Source: Citrobacter sp.
Lineage (GTDB): Bacteria; Pseudomonadota; Gammaproteobacteria; Enterobacterales; Enterobacteriaceae
Direction of reading: 5' to 3'
Length of the DNA: 13,429 nucleotides
Assembly (NCBI GenBank): GCA_019415335.1
Contig: DXKH01000005.1
Span: 1 to 13,429 of the forward strand
Below the pieces are notes generated by a model, which did no database searches, was not told the origin of the DNA, and worked only from the letters and a program-made list of their open reading frames with translations. Position 1 is the first letter of the stretch, and each line of letters begins with the position of its first letter. Made by a program: the position numbers and the translations under genes. Below are positions 12,697 to 13,429 of this stretch, piece after piece.

Positions 12697-13161
12697 ATGC
12701 GTAACTTCGTGACTCGATTGAGAGTATGGTTTCCGCCCCCACTCATCTTATTGCTGTTTTTCGTCACTGATGTGTTGACTGCAATCCCGCGTTTTACCTT
12801 CGACATCGTGAATATAGTGCTAAGCGTGTTGCTGACCGGTGTTTGTATTACCATGATACTGCACACCGCTTGGCAGATGAGCACGAACGGCACGACGCTT
12901 AATCCGCTTCATCCGGATAGAACCACCAAGCTGGTAACTGTCGGTTGTTACGCATGGAGTCGAAACCCTATTTACCTTGGAATGAGCGGGCTCCAGTTAT
13001 CCGTTGCTCTCTGCTTTGGCAGCCTGGTGGGGATACTTGCTGTACCGTTGTTTATGTTTGTAGTAGCCAGATTACATATCCATGTTGAAGAGGTACAGCT
13101 TCGAAAACGTTTCGGGTTGGAATGGGAACGCTATACCCAACGGGTTCGTCGCTGGTTATAG
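12697..13161 (+). CDS. Isoprenylcysteine carboxyl methyltransferase (ICMT/PEMT)-family membrane protein
   Basis: 154 residues with several hydrophobic segments (about 13-31, 36-57 and 96-126). The C-terminal ICMT/PEMT signature is present: GCYAWSRNPIYLG (residues 83-95), then HVEEVQLRKRFGLEWERYTQRVRRWL (129-154), with the Glu pair and the Arg, Tyr and Trp pattern that binds S-adenosylmethionine in the family. Bacterial members are predicted to methylate small or lipid-linked substrates within the inner membrane; the substrate is unknown, as bacteria lack prenylated CAAX proteins of the eukaryotic kind. ATG 12697 has only a weak AGGT-type ribosome-binding site. It stands alone, about 245 bases after the reductase gene. 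A TATAAT (12602-12607) upstream could be its -10. Confidence 0.85.
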   Translation: MRNFVTRLRVWFPPPLILLLFFVTDVLTAIPRFTFDIVNIVLSVLLTGVCITMILHTAWQMSTNGTTLNPLHPDRTTKLVTVGCYAWSRNPIYLGMSGLQLSVALCFGSLVGILAVPLFMFVVARLHIHVEEVQLRKRFGLEWERYTQRVRRWL

Positions 13162-13218
13162 CAACCCCGTGGTGTTGCAGGAGACAAATAACGTCGAAAT
13201 CATAAAGAAAAGAATTCA

Positions 13219-13293
13219 TCATCCTTGAGCTTTTATATCGTAATCGTAAACCAGGTGCCGTATGTAGCCATTGAGCCAGTGCTGGTACCTTAG
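13219..13293 (-). pseudogene. Possible C-terminal remnant of a gene cut by the IS5-family element
   Basis: On the minus strand a 24-codon open frame runs from the IS boundary to a stop at 13221-13219 and includes YQHWLNGYIRHLVYDYDIKA. Its start would lie beyond the insertion. A frame this short can arise by chance and no family was recognised. Confidence 0.2.
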
Positions 13294-13429
13294 GGAAGGT
13301 GCGAATAAGCAGGTCATTTCTTCCCAAGCTGACTCGCTGATTAAAATTTCGCGGATCTGGGCCGATTTTTTTCCCGCAAACACATCGAATCAGCCTATTT
13401 AGGCTATTTTTTCCACCATTTCTGGCGTT
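13294..13429 (-). mobile_element. IS5-family insertion sequence, one end only
   Basis: GGAAGGTGCGAATAAG (13294-13309) is the terminal inverted repeat of IS5-group elements, and the following sequence resembles the non-coding end of IS5-like elements downstream of the transposase. This places the transposase gene beyond the window on the minus strand. The four bases before it, TTAG (13290-13293), fit the YTAR target favoured by IS5. The other end and the matching duplication are outside the window, and the exact IS name is not assigned. Confidence 0.8.
13392..13412 (+). terminator. Terminator-like hairpin inside the IS5-family end
   Basis: AGCCTA (13392-13397) and TAGGCT (13400-13405) form a short perfect stem, followed by A and six T (13407-13412). 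It reads rightward, so it could stop outside transcription from entering the element, a common IS self-protection feature. Confidence 0.4.

Noticed and set aside
1..13429. CRISPR array, tRNA or rRNA genes, replication origin iterons
   Set aside because: No regularly spaced repeats, tRNA-like folds or conserved rRNA stretches were seen on reading both strands.

Overview
The window looks like an accessory segment of an enterobacterial (Klebsiella/Enterobacter/Citrobacter-type) plasmid or genomic island. That host call is an inference. It rests on an IS5075/IS4321-type IS110-family end at the left edge, a Tn21/Tn501/Tn1721-group Tn3-family transposon in the left half, an IS5-family terminus at the right edge, and enterobacterial-looking genes between.

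Positions ~137-7848 are one Tn3-family transposon. Its left inverted repeat survives only as the inner ~17 bp (137-153), because an IS5075-like element (1 to ~136) sits in the repeat. Its right inverted repeat (7811-7848) is complete. The cargo is a six-gene co-directional operon (258-5904): a TetR-family repressor with a perfect 28-bp palindrome over its promoter, a HlyD-type adaptor, a MacB/DevC-like FtsX-domain permease, its ABC ATPase, a secreted class II (c'-like) c-type cytochrome, and a NodT/TolC-like outer-membrane lipoprotein. Together these would form a tripartite ABC exporter spanning both membranes; the cytochrome is the odd member and the substrate is unknown. Behind it are a res-like region, an intact tnpR (6035-6592) and a tnpA that remains one open frame but has lost most of its middle, including the catalytic domain (6595-7815). 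The unit therefore appears unable to move by itself.

Positions 7849-13293 hold a compositionally different block that appears devoted to metal, thiol and sulfur stress. A DUF134 regulator, a NifX/NifB-C-type protein with a His/Cys-rich tail, a possible 28-residue peptide and a hotdog thioesterase are closely packed, followed by a Dps-type mini-ferritin and a strong terminator. An ArsR-family repressor with the two cysteines of the BigR/SqrR/YgaV persulfide sensors is divergent from a CoA-disulfide reductase-rhodanese fusion. This pairing points to sulfane-sulfur (persulfide) sensing and reduction. An isoprenylcysteine carboxyl methyltransferase-like membrane protein follows, and the window ends inside an IS5-family element starting at 13294.

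No tRNA, rRNA, CRISPR array or replication origin was recognised. All calls come from reading the sequence and remembered family features; no database search was run.
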